From contig MTMB02000001.1 of the NCBI GenBank assembly GCA_002011085.2, positions 353,820 through 417,819 of the forward strand: a DNA stretch of 64,000 nt, read 5' to 3'. This document shows, one piece after another, positions 8,697-17,785 of this stretch (the stretch's first letter is position 1; each line of letters opens with the position of its first letter). The stretch is from Candidatus Geothermarchaeum rappei (lineage in GTDB: Archaea; Thermoproteota; Nitrososphaeria; Geothermarchaeales; JDFR-13). Both the position numbers and the translations under genes were made by a program. The notes below the pieces were generated by a model. The model was not told where the DNA came from. It saw nothing but the letters and a program-made list of their open reading frames with translations, and made no database searches.

Positions 8697-8756
8697 TGGT
8701 GATGACGAGGCGGTGGCTGACCGAGCATCGGCGATGAAGATAATGAAGCGACTCGG
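8697..8756 (+). ncRNA. candidate C/D-box-like small RNA
   Basis: The gap between the divergent ABC and feo genes contains a GC-richer island. It has a C box GTGATGA (8699-8705), an 11-nt spacer and a perfect D' box CTGA (8717-8720), then a C'-like GCGATGA (8731-8737). A TATA-like AATATATAT at about 8667-8675 would start transcription near 8697, right at the C box. The final D box is poor (CTCG at 8752-8755), and a CCGAG/CTCGG stem (8721-8725 with 8752-8756) could instead fold the 3' half. It may be a C/D guide RNA with a weak D box or another structured RNA. Confidence 0.35.
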
Positions 8757-8833
8757 AACCATATCCTAAGTATGTATTACCAAGTCTGAATAACATATAT
8801 ACCCATATTTTACTTAGAGATGCAACCATAAAC

Positions 8834-8844
8834 ACATATATATC
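8834..8844 (+). promoter_or_regulatory. TATA box of the feoAB operon
   Basis: The sequence ACATATATATC predicts a transcription start near 8865, downstream of the first possible FeoA start (8847). This supports starting FeoA at the ATG at 8886, which also has the better ribosome binding site (GGGTGTAGGGAG). Confidence 0.5.
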
Positions 8845-8885
8845 TCATGGATAAAACACTGTTATTTAGAGCCGGGTGTAGGGAG

Positions 8886-9119
8886 ATGGCGTCTAGAATG
8901 TCGTTGGCCGATGTTCCACAGGGAAGACGGATTAGGGTCGTGGACATAGAAGGTGGTGGATATAGGATTCAGAAAATACTTGATATGGGACTTACACCCG
9001 GCGTGGAGGCTTTTGTCAGGCAGAATCGTTTTAAAGGGCCTATAGTCGTTGATGTCAGGGGCGTCAGCCTAGTCATTGGGAGAGACTTTGCAGAGGGGAT
9101 CCTTGTTGAGCTTCTGTGA
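8886..9119 (+). CDS. feoA: FeoA, ferrous iron transport accessory protein
   Basis: This 77-residue SH3-like FeoA domain protein starts at the ATG at 8886 because the TATA box predicts a start site after the alternative at 8847 and a ribosome binding site precedes it. The family pattern is clear: SLADVPQGRRIRVVDIEGG, then KILDMGLTPGVEAFV and ISLV-like strands (VRGVSLVIG), ending at an ILVEL strand. FeoA binds the cytoplasmic part of FeoB and is needed for Fe(II) uptake. The gene overlaps or abuts feoB, so the two are co-translated. Confidence 0.9.
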   Translation: MASRMSLADVPQGRRIRVVDIEGGGYRIQKILDMGLTPGVEAFVRQNRFKGPIVVDVRGVSLVIGRDFAEGILVELL

Positions 9120-11280
9120 CCATTCTCAGGCAAAAGTTCCTGGAGCAGGCGACACATATTACGTGGCTTTAACTGGTAATCCGAATGTCGGTAAAAGCTC
9201 GTTATTCAACGACCTAACTGGTGGAGAAGTATATGTAGCGAATTGGCCTGGGGTCACCGTTGATCTTAAATATGGTAGCCTAACTCACCACGGCATAAAT
9301 ATTAGGCTGATAGATTTACCAGGTAGCTATAGTCTAACTATGGGTGATGAGGCTGAGAAGGTTGTAAGGGACTTTATATTGAATAATAAGCCGGATCTGT
9401 ATGTGGTAATCACCGATATGACTGCATTGGAGAGAACTATATATCCTGCTATAAAGTTACTGGAGGCTTTTCCAAATGTATTGATAGTTCTTAATATGGC
9501 GGATATTGCTAAGAGGAGGGCGCTACACGTAGACATTGAAGCCCTCGAAAGGTCTCTAAATACATATCTCGTTAAGGTATCCGCCTTATCTGGTGAAGGC
9601 CTGGGTGTATTGTTAGACAGGATAGTTGATTTCCTAACAGGTAGGAAGAAAGGCAGGGTGATACGAATAGACTATGGGCCGCTCGAGCCATATATTCATC
9701 GACTAGAGGAACATATAAAATCTTCATCCCCAGATATCCATCTATCTCCTCGATGGGTTGCCATCGAACTCCTGGAGGGAGATAAGGATCTTAGGAAGGT
9801 TCTAATAGAAAGGTTTGGTCTAGACGAGGATTTCATATATAGGGTTATACGTGATGCTGAGGAGGATCTTAAAATCGATCTATCTCTACATATCATTAGG
9901 TCTAGATATGGATTCATATCAAGGCTACTTAGTGGTCGTATTATCGAGACCCGCCTTATACGTCCCAAGTGGATGGAGGCACTTGATACGCTGTTTCTTA
10001 AGCCATATATTGGAGCCTTATTTTCCTTATTAATCCTCTTCGTTGGTTTCATGATCATATTTACGTTGAACACAGGTTTCCCCCTTAACATCATACTAGA
10101 TAAGATCGGGTTTACGTCCGCTGCTAGGATGCTTGAAGAATATAGCCTAGTTGAGCTTGTCAGCCTCTTCTTCAGCCTGTTATCTGATTTAGTTGGGAGC
10201 TGGCTCTTTTCAATAGATGTACCTGAGTTCTATATCCTGCTAATAACCGATGGATTATTGGCTGGAGTGGGCGCAGTGGTATCCTTCCTCCCCTTGGTTT
10301 TCCTCGTATTTATCCTGAATTCATTTCTTCAGGATACAGGGCTCTATACCAGGATAGCAGTCTCCCTACACGATGCATTTCGAAGATTTGGGTTGAGTGG
10401 AAAATCTATATATCCAGTGGTTGTGGGCTTCGGCTGTAACGTACCAGGTATACTCGCAACCAGAGGTTTAGATGATGATAGGGAACGCACTGCGGTCGTC
10501 TTCTCCCTCCCATTTATACCTTGTCAAGCCAGGCTAGTTGTATTACTCGCAATATCCTCAGCAATTAGTAGCGACCCATTTATACAGGCCTTCTCCCTAT
10601 TGTCACTATACATGTTGTCAATACTCCTATATCTAATCACTTCTAAATTGTTGACACGTAGAGTTTATGGTATGAAGAAGGGACCTGAGCTCCTGATGGA
10701 GCTCCCGCCATATCATAGTCCACATATAAAGGTTCTATGGTGGTATTCTAAGTTCCATACAATTGCATATCTTAAGAAGGCTGGTTCCATAATCCTTATA
10801 ATCTCCCTAGTGATGTGGCTCCTACTACATACCGGTCCAGTAGGATACATATCCACATCTGTTTTAAGGGCTAATCCAGGCGCCTTAGAGGATTCATATG
10901 CTGCTTTCATAGGAAAGATATTATCTCCTATCATGGGGCTGATAGGCCTGGGAGACTGGAGGGCTATTCTTGCCTTGGAGGCGGGTTTCTTCGCTAAAGA
11001 GGGTGTGATCAGTGCTGTTGCGACTATAACTGGCGTGGATAACCCTGTAGTCGCCTTTAATCTAATCGGCCTTACGAAGCTCCAGCTCTATATACTTGCT
11101 GTCTTCATGTCCATATATACACCTTGTCTCCCTGCAATAACCGCTATCAAGAGTGAACTAGGGAGGTTTAAGCATGCGTTTCTAGTGGTATCCTATGAGT
11201 TGGTCATTGCATACATGATATCCTTCATAATTTACAAGATTGCCGTATATCTTCTTCCTGTGTTAGGGATCCCTATATAG
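9106..11280 (+). CDS. feoB: FeoB, ferrous iron transporter
   Basis: FeoB is a membrane Fe(II) transporter with a cytoplasmic GTPase. The G domain has GNPNVGKS (about 24-31 from this start), DLPGSY, and NMAD as the guanine motif. After a helical domain come about ten membrane segments holding the two Gate motifs (GFGCNVPGI and PCQARL) with their conserved cysteines. I start at the TTG at 9106, after GAGGGGATC and overlapping the end of feoA; earlier TTG codons back to 9076 are possible. Length is somewhat over 720 residues, normal for the family. Iron supply fits the Fe-S proteins encoded elsewhere in the window. Confidence 0.93.
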   Translation: MSFCDHSQAKVPGAGDTYYVALTGNPNVGKSSLFNDLTGGEVYVANWPGVTVDLKYGSLTHHGINIRLIDLPGSYSLTMGDEAEKVVRDFILNNKPDLYVVITDMTALERTIYPAIKLLEAFPNVLIVLNMADIAKRRALHVDIEALERSLNTYLVKVSALSGEGLGVLLDRIVDFLTGRKKGRVIRIDYGPLEPYIHRLEEHIKSSSPDIHLSPRWVAIELLEGDKDLRKVLIERFGLDEDFIYRVIRDAEEDLKIDLSLHIIRSRYGFISRLLSGRIIETRLIRPKWMEALDTLFLKPYIGALFSLLILFVGFMIIFTLNTGFPLNIILDKIGFTSAARMLEEYSLVELVSLFFSLLSDLVGSWLFSIDVPEFYILLITDGLLAGVGAVVSFLPLVFLVFILNSFLQDTGLYTRIAVSLHDAFRRFGLSGKSIYPVVVGFGCNVPGILATRGLDDDRERTAVVFSLPFIPCQARLVVLLAISSAISSDPFIQAFSLLSLYMLSILLYLITSKLLTRRVYGMKKGPELLMELPPYHSPHIKVLWWYSKFHTIAYLKKAGSIILIISLVMWLLLHTGPVGYISTSVLRANPGALEDSYAAFIGKILSPIMGLIGLGDWRAILALEAGFFAKEGVISAVATITGVDNPVVAFNLIGLTKLQLYILAVFMSIYTPCLPAITAIKSELGRFKHAFLVVSYELVIAYMISFIIYKIAVYLLPVLGIPI

Positions 11281-11293
11281 ACCCGAGTTGTCT

Positions 11294-12139
11294 TTATATA
11301 TGGCTAAGTAGCCGTTTACTTAGGAGAAATCCTAATATTGTCGTGAATATTCCTAGTGCTATCAAGTACATCAGGCTATCTACCGACACTGCCCCGCCTG
11401 CCTCCAGTATAAAACTCCTGATGATCTTGTTTGTATGTGAGATTGGGTTTATTGAGGCGATGAACCTCAGCCACTCAGGCATCTGGCTAGATGGAAATAT
11501 ACTGTTGCTGGCGAACATCAGTGGTAGATTAAGTAAGTTGTTTATAGCCATACTCGTCTCATGCTCCTCGATCTTCATCGATATTGCTATAAATATGTTT
11601 CCAAATATGAGTGATAATAAGCCTAGAGTCCCGTATATGCCTAGAAGATCTAATACTCCAAAGCCTTCTTTTATTTTGAGGCCCAGTGCAACCGCTATTA
11701 GTAATAGGGCGGTGAGCTGTATAAGGCTCTTTATTATCGAGGCTAGTACCCGTGAAAAATATATCCATTCCCTCCTAACTGGCGATACTAGTAGCCGGTT
11801 GAGGAACCCCAGTCTCCTATCGAATATGAATGTCATTCCACTGAACATGCTGCTGAATAAGATGAATACACTGAACATGCCGGTGGCTAGGAAGCTGAAG
11901 TAGTCTAGGGTTCCGAAGGCTGCTAACAATACTTCATCTATCATCTTCTGTATAATTTGTATGACCTGTGGAGGGGCGGATGATGGTGGTTGTAGCAGAT
12001 TATAGAAGTTTATGGACTTTCCGAATAGACCTAGCCAGAAAATAGGTGTTATAAACGTGAATATTATTGCTATCCTCCTCCTAAACCATTTCTTAAGCTC
12101 CCTCATAGTCAGGGTATATAGTGGGTTTAGAGTCTTCAT
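11294..12139 (-). CDS. ABC-2 type transporter permease (PadR-linked exporter)
   Basis: A 281-residue permease with six membrane segments. The FTFITPIFWLGLFGKSINFY region and the long loop before FSFLATGMFSVFILF follow the drug/polyketide exporter layout, and RLGFLNRLLVSPVRR is the family coupling segment. Its ATG overlaps the stop of the upstream ATPase gene by 4 nt. With that ATPase and the PadR regulator it forms a three-gene operon, an arrangement typical of multidrug or toxic-compound export. The substrate is not known. It converges closely on feoB. Confidence 0.88.
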   Translation of the reverse strand: MKTLNPLYTLTMRELKKWFRRRIAIIFTFITPIFWLGLFGKSINFYNLLQPPSSAPPQVIQIIQKMIDEVLLAAFGTLDYFSFLATGMFSVFILFSSMFSGMTFIFDRRLGFLNRLLVSPVRREWIYFSRVLASIIKSLIQLTALLLIAVALGLKIKEGFGVLDLLGIYGTLGLLSLIFGNIFIAISMKIEEHETSMAINNLLNLPLMFASNSIFPSSQMPEWLRFIASINPISHTNKIIRSFILEAGGAVSVDSLMYLIALGIFTTILGFLLSKRLLSHI

Positions 12140-13128
12140 CTCATCCTCCTCCTCATGATTCTAGCTTTAACCGTGTCTAGAGGCTCTTCCTCCTTAATCT
12201 TTCTCCCCGTCAAGTATAGGAATACCTGCTCCAAACTGGGTTTTAAGACCTCTATAGAGGTTATTACGCCATCTTGCTCCATAACCTTCTTAATTATATG
12301 GGGGAGAGCTTCCTCACCCTTTTCAACGGCTACTGTAAGCTTATCCCCGATGTACTTTACATCCTTTAAGCCAGGTACATCACCTAGTAAAATATCTACC
12401 TCCGACAACCTCTTTGTAGTTTTTATAACAATTATGTCTCCCTTTATTCTCCTCTTTAGTTCATCAGGCGTGTCCAATGCTCTTATCTTACCCTTGTCGA
12501 TGATACCTATTCTGTCACATAGATAGTCGGCTTCCTCCATATAATGAGTTGTTAAAAATATCGTTATCCCCTGTTTATCTCTAAGGTTCTTTATATATTC
12601 CCATATTCTCGCACGTGTCTGCACATCTAACCCTAGGGTTGGCTCATCTAGAAAAAGTATCTTTGGCTCATGTATCAGTCCCATAACCAACTCCAGTCTA
12701 CGCCTCATCCCACCACTGTATGTCTTTACAAGCCTATCCTTGGCATCTAGTAAATCAACCATATCCAGTAGTTCCTCAGCCTTTCTAGCTGCTTCATATC
12801 TATTCATATTATAGAGACTGGCTTGGAGCATCATATTCTCCCATCCAGTAAGCTCGTCATCTGCAGTGAGCTCCTGTGGAACCAAGCCTATTATTCGCCT
12901 TATGCCGCTGGTGTCACGTCTTATACTAAGCCCATCGATAAATGCATCGCCCTCCGTAGGAGGTATTAACGTAGTCAGCATATGTATGGTTGTGGTCTTA
13001 CCAGCTCCGTTCGGCCCTAAGAACCCGAATATCTCTCCCTCATATACTTCAAAGCTTATATGGTCTACAGCCAATACATTCCCGTTATAAATTTTGGTAA
13101 GGTTCTCAACGTTAATTATCTTCCTCAT
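12136..13128 (-). CDS. ABC transporter ATP-binding protein (drug-exporter type)
   Basis: A 330-residue ATPase with all motifs intact: Walker A GPNGAGKT, Q-loop GLVPQELT, signature YSGGMRRR, Walker B ILFLDEP, switch TTHYMEEA. A C-terminal extension of about 90 residues matches the domain found in daunorubicin-resistance-type ATPases. It overlaps the PadR gene by 17 nt and the permease by 4 nt, so the operon is translationally coupled. It powers export by the downstream permease. Confidence 0.92.
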   Translation of the reverse strand: MRKIINVENLTKIYNGNVLAVDHISFEVYEGEIFGFLGPNGAGKTTTIHMLTTLIPPTEGDAFIDGLSIRRDTSGIRRIIGLVPQELTADDELTGWENMMLQASLYNMNRYEAARKAEELLDMVDLLDAKDRLVKTYSGGMRRRLELVMGLIHEPKILFLDEPTLGLDVQTRARIWEYIKNLRDKQGITIFLTTHYMEEADYLCDRIGIIDKGKIRALDTPDELKRRIKGDIIVIKTTKRLSEVDILLGDVPGLKDVKYIGDKLTVAVEKGEEALPHIIKKVMEQDGVITSIEVLKPSLEQVFLYLTGRKIKEEEPLDTVKARIMRRRMR

Positions 13129-13552
13129 CCTCCCTCACTAATTTCTCTATCCTACTAAAGGCCTCTTCAAGTATCCTCTTAATCTCCTCCTTCTCCCTAT
13201 CCTCTAGGCTACCCCAGTTATCATAGATTAACCTAGCTATATCCGAGATCTCCTTATATGGGAAACCAGTTTTAATAATTTTCTCGAAGATCTCGGTGAT
13301 AGGCGGATCAAGGCTTATCGCAACTCTACCTTTATCGGTAATCTCATAAAGCTTTTTACCATCATCTTCAATATCCCTGATCAAACCATTCTTCAATAAA
13401 TTCTTTAATGCTGGATAAATTACTCCCGTACTAGGAGTATATGTGTTGAAAGATAGTTCCTTAATACTTTTTATTATACCATATACATGTAAGGGACCTC
13501 TCCTATTCAGGGTATGTAGGATTATCCTCCTTATGACTCCACGTCTCCTCAT
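13112..13552 (-). CDS. PadR-family transcriptional regulator
   Basis: A 146-residue winged-helix repressor. The N-terminus has the PadR signature: HVYGIIKSI, then STGVIYPALKNLLKNGLI and the wing DDGKKLYEITDKG. The C-terminal third is helical and acidic and probably forms the dimer. It heads the ABC exporter operon, as PadR proteins often do, and probably represses it until a ligand binds. Its ATG lies just 2 nt after a perfect 16-bp palindrome that overlaps the TATA box, strongly suggesting autoregulation. The transcript may be leaderless. Confidence 0.9.
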   Translation of the reverse strand: MRRRGVIRRIILHTLNRRGPLHVYGIIKSIKELSFNTYTPSTGVIYPALKNLLKNGLIRDIEDDGKKLYEITDKGRVAISLDPPITEIFEKIIKTGFPYKEISDIARLIYDNWGSLEDREKEEIKRILEEAFSRIEKLVREDEEDN

Positions 13553-13554
13553 AT

Positions 13555-13580
13555 TTTAGATATATCTAAATATATCTAAA
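13555..13580 (-). promoter_or_regulatory. probable PadR operator overlapping the promoter
   Basis: A perfect 16-bp palindrome TTTAGATATATCTAAA (13555-13570) is followed by a repeat of its right half, TATATCTAAA (13571-13580). The AT-rich core doubles as the TATA region of the PadR-ABC operon, so binding would block initiation. The same 16-bp palindrome recurs once more, at 25696-25711. Confidence 0.65.
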
Positions 13581-13622
13581 ATAAGTATTAGCATATATCC
13601 TGTGTAGTCTTTTAGTTAGGTT

Positions 13623-14801
13623 TTGTATTTAAGGGAATATGGTAAAATATTATTAGTTGATGTGGCGTTGAGGGATAAACTAGCCTTCTATAGAGCGAGG
13701 CGGATGATCAAGGGCTTTGGTAAGAAGTATAGGGAGAATAGAGACTCTATAACGGAATATGATGTTATAGAGTTTTATGATTCTCTCGCCAAGTATATGG
13801 CGTATTTCTTTCTGAAGGTTAAGGATGAGAATGTTAACTATCTGATTAAACTAGGTAACCTGCTTATTGATGAAACACATGATGTAGAGTCGGATTTTAT
13901 ATTTGTTATTCCACTTATCCACTTAGAGGTTCTGTATATAATGGTGGAAGAGGATTATACCGAGGTTGTTAAGAAGCTATATGATATTGTTAATGATGAT
14001 GAGGGACTCTTTTTCCTAGTCAATAATACCCTTGAAATCCTTAGGGAGAAGTCTCTAGAGGATGCGGTGGCCTCTTCCTCAGGCATACTTATCCTTGGGT
14101 TAGACGCCTTTTTAAAGAAGGATGAGGAGACCGCCCTAAAAACCATATATTACTATATCCTTGTATCACATATGCTGTCTGGATATGAGGGTGAGAACTA
14201 CATATTCAGCCTAATATCATACTTCTCCCTCTCTCTCCTGCTAGAGATCATTGGGAGCGATATTGAATTCAGTAGGAGAGTCGATAACCTAGGGGACCGT
14301 TTTTATGCCAACTCGTTTATTGCATGGATAGTTAAGATGGATGATATAGGTAAGGAGGATCGTGCTCTTCTAAACCGTAAGCTCGGGAGTTTCATCAGGT
14401 CTATTATAGCATCCAATAAACACAATATCTTGATGCGGGAGTCAATAGCAATGCGTTGGTACTACTATAAGTTTAGTAAGAAGAGGAGTAGCCCAGTGTT
14501 AAACAGTGTACTCAGGGTCTTGGAGGCCTTGGTCAGGGTTGTACGTAATGATGTGGATAGGGAGATTGAGCTGGCTGAACGTATTTATATGGAGAAGAGT
14601 GAGGCTACAGCACTGAGTGATGAGGAGAAGGATCTCCTTACCGTAGCTGCTTTAAAGCTCTATAAGATGGGCTTGAGGTCAAGTTATGAGAATATCATTA
14701 ATTTTCTACAGAAAGTAGGTAAAAGAGGTGGAGACGAGTCAATCTCACTATTAGCCTCTATACTGAAGAACGTTGCCGATGCCGAGAATAAGGAGGAATA
14801 G
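13623..14801 (+). CDS. helical protein of unknown function
   Basis: A 392-residue protein that I do not recognise. It is almost wholly predicted alpha-helical, rich in Leu, Ile, Tyr and charged residues, without a signal peptide, cysteine motif, nucleotide loop or clear membrane segments. A pattern of repeated helices resembles a solenoid or scaffold. It is divergent from the PadR operon across about 70 nt. A TATA-like CATATATCC near 13592 predicts a start at about 13620, so the TTG at 13623 would be leaderless; later GTG or TTG codons (13662, 13668) are alternatives. It ends 3 nt before the convergent pyruvate kinase gene. Confidence 0.7.
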   Translation: MYLREYGKILLVDVALRDKLAFYRARRMIKGFGKKYRENRDSITEYDVIEFYDSLAKYMAYFFLKVKDENVNYLIKLGNLLIDETHDVESDFIFVIPLIHLEVLYIMVEEDYTEVVKKLYDIVNDDEGLFFLVNNTLEILREKSLEDAVASSSGILILGLDAFLKKDEETALKTIYYYILVSHMLSGYEGENYIFSLISYFSLSLLLEIIGSDIEFSRRVDNLGDRFYANSFIAWIVKMDDIGKEDRALLNRKLGSFIRSIIASNKHNILMRESIAMRWYYYKFSKKRSSPVLNSVLRVLEALVRVVRNDVDREIELAERIYMEKSEATALSDEEKDLLTVAALKLYKMGLRSSYENIINFLQKVGKRGGDESISLLASILKNVADAENKEE

Positions 14802-14803
14802 TG

Positions 14804-16177
14804 TTAAGCGACTTCTATTCTAAGCATATCCGTGGATTCTGGACGCACTCCAACCGTGAATATAACTATATCTCCCTCCTTTATAACTCCCTCTTTCCTT
14901 AGTTTTGACAACGCTCTCTCAAGTATGTCATGATAGTCTTCACCCGCCTCTTCATAAATAGCCTTTACACCATATAACAGGCTTATCTTACTTGCTACAA
15001 CCTCATTCTGGGTAACCATATAGACCATACTCTTAGGCCTATATCTAGCTAGTCTCCTCGCCGTATTTCCCCTCTTGGTATATCCAATTATCTTACCCTC
15101 TAGTAGATGGGACATGTAGATCGCTCCTCTCGCGAATTTATCGAACAATGTTTCTTCAAAATCCCTGTTATAAAAGATTGTTTCCTCATTAAACCTCGTG
15201 TCAGCTTCCTCAAGTATCTTGGAGGCCCATTCAACGGCTTCAACTGGATACCTCCCTATTGCAGTCTCTCCAGTCAGCATTATAGCATCGACCTTCTCCT
15301 CTACAGACTTGAATACGTCAGTTACTTCCGCCCTAGTAGGCCTTTCATTCCTCCTCATACTCTCTAGAATCTGTGTAGCTATGACTGTTATCTTTCCTCT
15401 TCTATTTCCCTCATATGTAATCGATTGTTGTAGACTAGGGATCCTCTCAAGGGGGTAATACTGTCCCAGATCTCCCCTAGCGACTATAACCCCATCTGCT
15501 TCACCAGCTATCTCACTTATATTCTCAACACCACTGGGGTTCTCAATCTTCGCGAGTATCCATGGATCGCCACCGAATTCCTCGATCTTCTCCTTCAGGA
15601 TCTTTATATCATCTCCAGTCCTCACCATGGATAAGGCGATGTACTCAATATTATGCTTGAGGGAAAACTCCAAGTCCCTAATATCCTTCTCAGTTAAAGG
15701 CGTGTCTACTATTTCTTTGCCTTTAATCAATACCTTCTTATTAGAATACAGCGTTCCATCTATCAAGGCTTTCATATAAATATGGTCTTTATGAGTCTCG
15801 TCAACTTTAAATAGAAGTCTCCCGTCGTCTACAATTAGGATATCTCCTCGATCAACTCCCTTAAAAAAGGCTTCATTAGGTATCCACATACCTCCACTGG
15901 AATAACCAACCCTATACCTCTTCCCCTTTCTAATATCAACTGCGTCTTTAGTTAGTATTCTAATTACAGGCCCTTGAAGATCCGCCATCACAGGGATCAT
16001 TCGACTGACCTTTTTAGAAACCTCTCTAATATGTCTTATAATTATCTTCTTCTCCTCAAGCGTTCCATGACTGAAGTTTATCCGGAATGAATCGGCTCCT
16101 TTTACCGCCATTTCCAGAATCTTATCAAACTTGTTTGAGGATGGTCCTATTGTGGAGATTATCTTGGTTCTCCTCAT
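14804..16177 (-). CDS. pyk: pyruvate kinase
   Basis: A 457-residue glycolytic enzyme converting phosphoenolpyruvate and ADP to pyruvate and ATP. The N-terminus RRTKIISTIGPSS, the phosphate-binding FRINFSHG, the K/Mg site region AKIENPSGVENI, and MLTGETAIGRYP of the substrate loop are all present. The C-terminal domain (GKIIGYTKRGNTARRLARYRP) is complete. Length is normal for archaeal enzymes, and no allosteric extension is seen. It is transcribed alone. The upstream 116-nt gap holds its promoter and that of the divergent transporter. Confidence 0.97.
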   Translation of the reverse strand: MRRTKIISTIGPSSNKFDKILEMAVKGADSFRINFSHGTLEEKKIIIRHIREVSKKVSRMIPVMADLQGPVIRILTKDAVDIRKGKRYRVGYSSGGMWIPNEAFFKGVDRGDILIVDDGRLLFKVDETHKDHIYMKALIDGTLYSNKKVLIKGKEIVDTPLTEKDIRDLEFSLKHNIEYIALSMVRTGDDIKILKEKIEEFGGDPWILAKIENPSGVENISEIAGEADGVIVARGDLGQYYPLERIPSLQQSITYEGNRRGKITVIATQILESMRRNERPTRAEVTDVFKSVEEKVDAIMLTGETAIGRYPVEAVEWASKILEEADTRFNEETIFYNRDFEETLFDKFARGAIYMSHLLEGKIIGYTKRGNTARRLARYRPKSMVYMVTQNEVVASKISLLYGVKAIYEEAGEDYHDILERALSKLRKEGVIKEGDIVIFTVGVRPESTDMLRIEVA

Positions 16178-16293
16178 TCCAATTCACTATTGAAAATTTC
16201 TCGTATTAACTAGTTAAATATTATCTATTGTCACGCAACATGTATACGGTAATGATAAATTTAGGTCTATAACCTTTCTTTTTATGATAAGTT

Positions 16294-17184
16294 ATGAGCA
16301 CGCGGACTAGAGGGCTGCTTGAGGGCCTGGGAGCAGGCTTAGCCTTTGGATCAGCCTCCATATTTATCCGCTATCTTATATTGTTTGATGTGAACATATA
16401 TGCAATCGCGTTCTTTAGGCTTCTGATTGCGACTGGAATACTATCGTTAATAATCTTACTCATGTCAAGATATGGGAATGTGGCTATTCCCCGTGTAGAT
16501 ATCAAAACATTAATATACATAGTATCTATGGGGATAGTCATAGGTCTCCACTTCATATTCTTTATCTCCGCTGTAAGAGATACATATATAGTAAATGCCA
16601 CGGTCTTAGTAAATACGACTCCGATTCTCACATTGATATTAGGCGCCTTATTATTCAAAGTATCGATAAGTAAATGGGATGTTCAAATAGTGACTGTGGC
16701 TTTTTTAGGCGCTGCACTACTCGCATTACAAGATCTCCATCTGACAGGTAGCTTAATAGGTGATATAGAGGCTATTTTAGCCGCCTTCTTCCAAGCCCTA
16801 TACCTAAATATCGGTAAAAAAATCAGGGGGAGCACACATATACTCCTTATAATGGCTATTGTATACATCGCCGCTATCCCAGTTATATTTTTGGCATCGG
16901 TAATTGAAGGAATAAATCTATTTCAATTCAGCTATACCCATACGGTTATTTTACTCATGTTTGCCGTGGGGGCGATACCAACAGCTATTGGACACACCCT
17001 ATACGTATCATCCTTAAAAGGCCTTAAATCCTTCGAGACAGCGACCCTAGGACTGTTGGAACCCCTCTCTGCCTCGATATTAGCATATATCTTGTTCTTC
17101 GAGTCACCCGGCATATTATCGATTATTGGAGCAAGCCTGGTCTTAGCCTCGATATTCATGATATCATATAGGGAGAGGAGATGA
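16294..17184 (+). CDS. EamA/DMT-superfamily transporter
   Basis: A 296-residue inner-membrane protein with ten predicted helices in two EamA repeats of about 140 residues. The first repeat includes ARLLIATGIL-like and NATVLVNTTPILTLILGALLF segments, and the second GAIPTAIGHTLYVSSLKGL and ATLGLLEPLSASILAYILF, which are characteristic. Such carriers export or take up amino acids, nucleobases or other metabolites; the substrate cannot be predicted. The start ATG at 16294 lies about 20 nt after a T/A-rich box, so the message may be leaderless. Confidence 0.9.
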   Translation: MSTRTRGLLEGLGAGLAFGSASIFIRYLILFDVNIYAIAFFRLLIATGILSLIILLMSRYGNVAIPRVDIKTLIYIVSMGIVIGLHFIFFISAVRDTYIVNATVLVNTTPILTLILGALLFKVSISKWDVQIVTVAFLGAALLALQDLHLTGSLIGDIEAILAAFFQALYLNIGKKIRGSTHILLIMAIVYIAAIPVIFLASVIEGINLFQFSYTHTVILLMFAVGAIPTAIGHTLYVSSLKGLKSFETATLGLLEPLSASILAYILFFESPGILSIIGASLVLASIFMISYRERR

Positions 17185-17189
17185 AGGAC

Positions 17190-17696
17190 TCATTTTAGTG
17201 TATCTTTTATAACCTCATCCATTCCCTTCTTCAACTTATCATATGTGTCCAGCAGGTACTCAACCATAACTTTCGTGTTGGCTATGATAGGCATGAAATT
17301 AGTGTCGCCTACCCACCTAGGCACTATATGCATGTGATAATGCTCCTCAATCCCTGCTCCCGCGGCCCTACCCAGGTTGGCACCAATGTTATATCCATGT
17401 GGTTTCATAACCTTATTAAGGGTTTTTATCGCTAGCTTCAGTAACATATGTATCTCCAGCACCTCATCCTGCTCCAGTTCAATAGGTGTCGGTATATGTC
17501 TATATGGAGCTATCATCAGATGACCATTGTTATATGGATATCTATTCATAAGTATAAACGCCTTTTCCCCCCTGTACAGCAGTAGATTGTCGCGATCCCT
17601 CTTCCTATCATCCTTCGGTATCTCGCACAGTATACACTTATCTGTTTTCGGCTGAATTATATACTCGATTCTCCAAGGGGCCCACATCCTCTCCAA
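17190..17696 (-). CDS. HIT-family hydrolase
   Basis: A histidine-triad protein of about 168 residues. The motif EEHYHMHIVPRW carries the HxHxH triad, and the N-terminus has MWAPWRIEYI and a CILCEI pair, typical of archaeal and bacterial HIT proteins that hydrolyse AMP-lysine, Ap4A or related nucleotides. I start at the TTG at 17696, which has AGGTGGAG upstream; the ATG three codons later is the alternative, and reading further upstream would run into the divergent gene's promoter. It converges on the transporter gene with only 5 nt between. Confidence 0.88.
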   Translation of the reverse strand: MERMWAPWRIEYIIQPKTDKCILCEIPKDDRKRDRDNLLLYRGEKAFILMNRYPYNNGHLMIAPYRHIPTPIELEQDEVLEIHMLLKLAIKTLNKVMKPHGYNIGANLGRAAGAGIEEHYHMHIVPRWVGDTNFMPIIANTKVMVEYLLDTYDKLKKGMDEVIKDTLK

Positions 17697-17785
17697 GGAA
17701 TCTCCACCTAATAAATAATATTTAGGTGTGAAGTAGATAATATGATTATACGAATAATCGTTTAGCAATGCTGGGGGCAACTAAT

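Noticed and set aside
8638-8835. A 65-codon minus-strand frame in the gap before feoA
   Set aside because: No ribosome binding site, no family, atypical composition, and it crosses the candidate small RNA.
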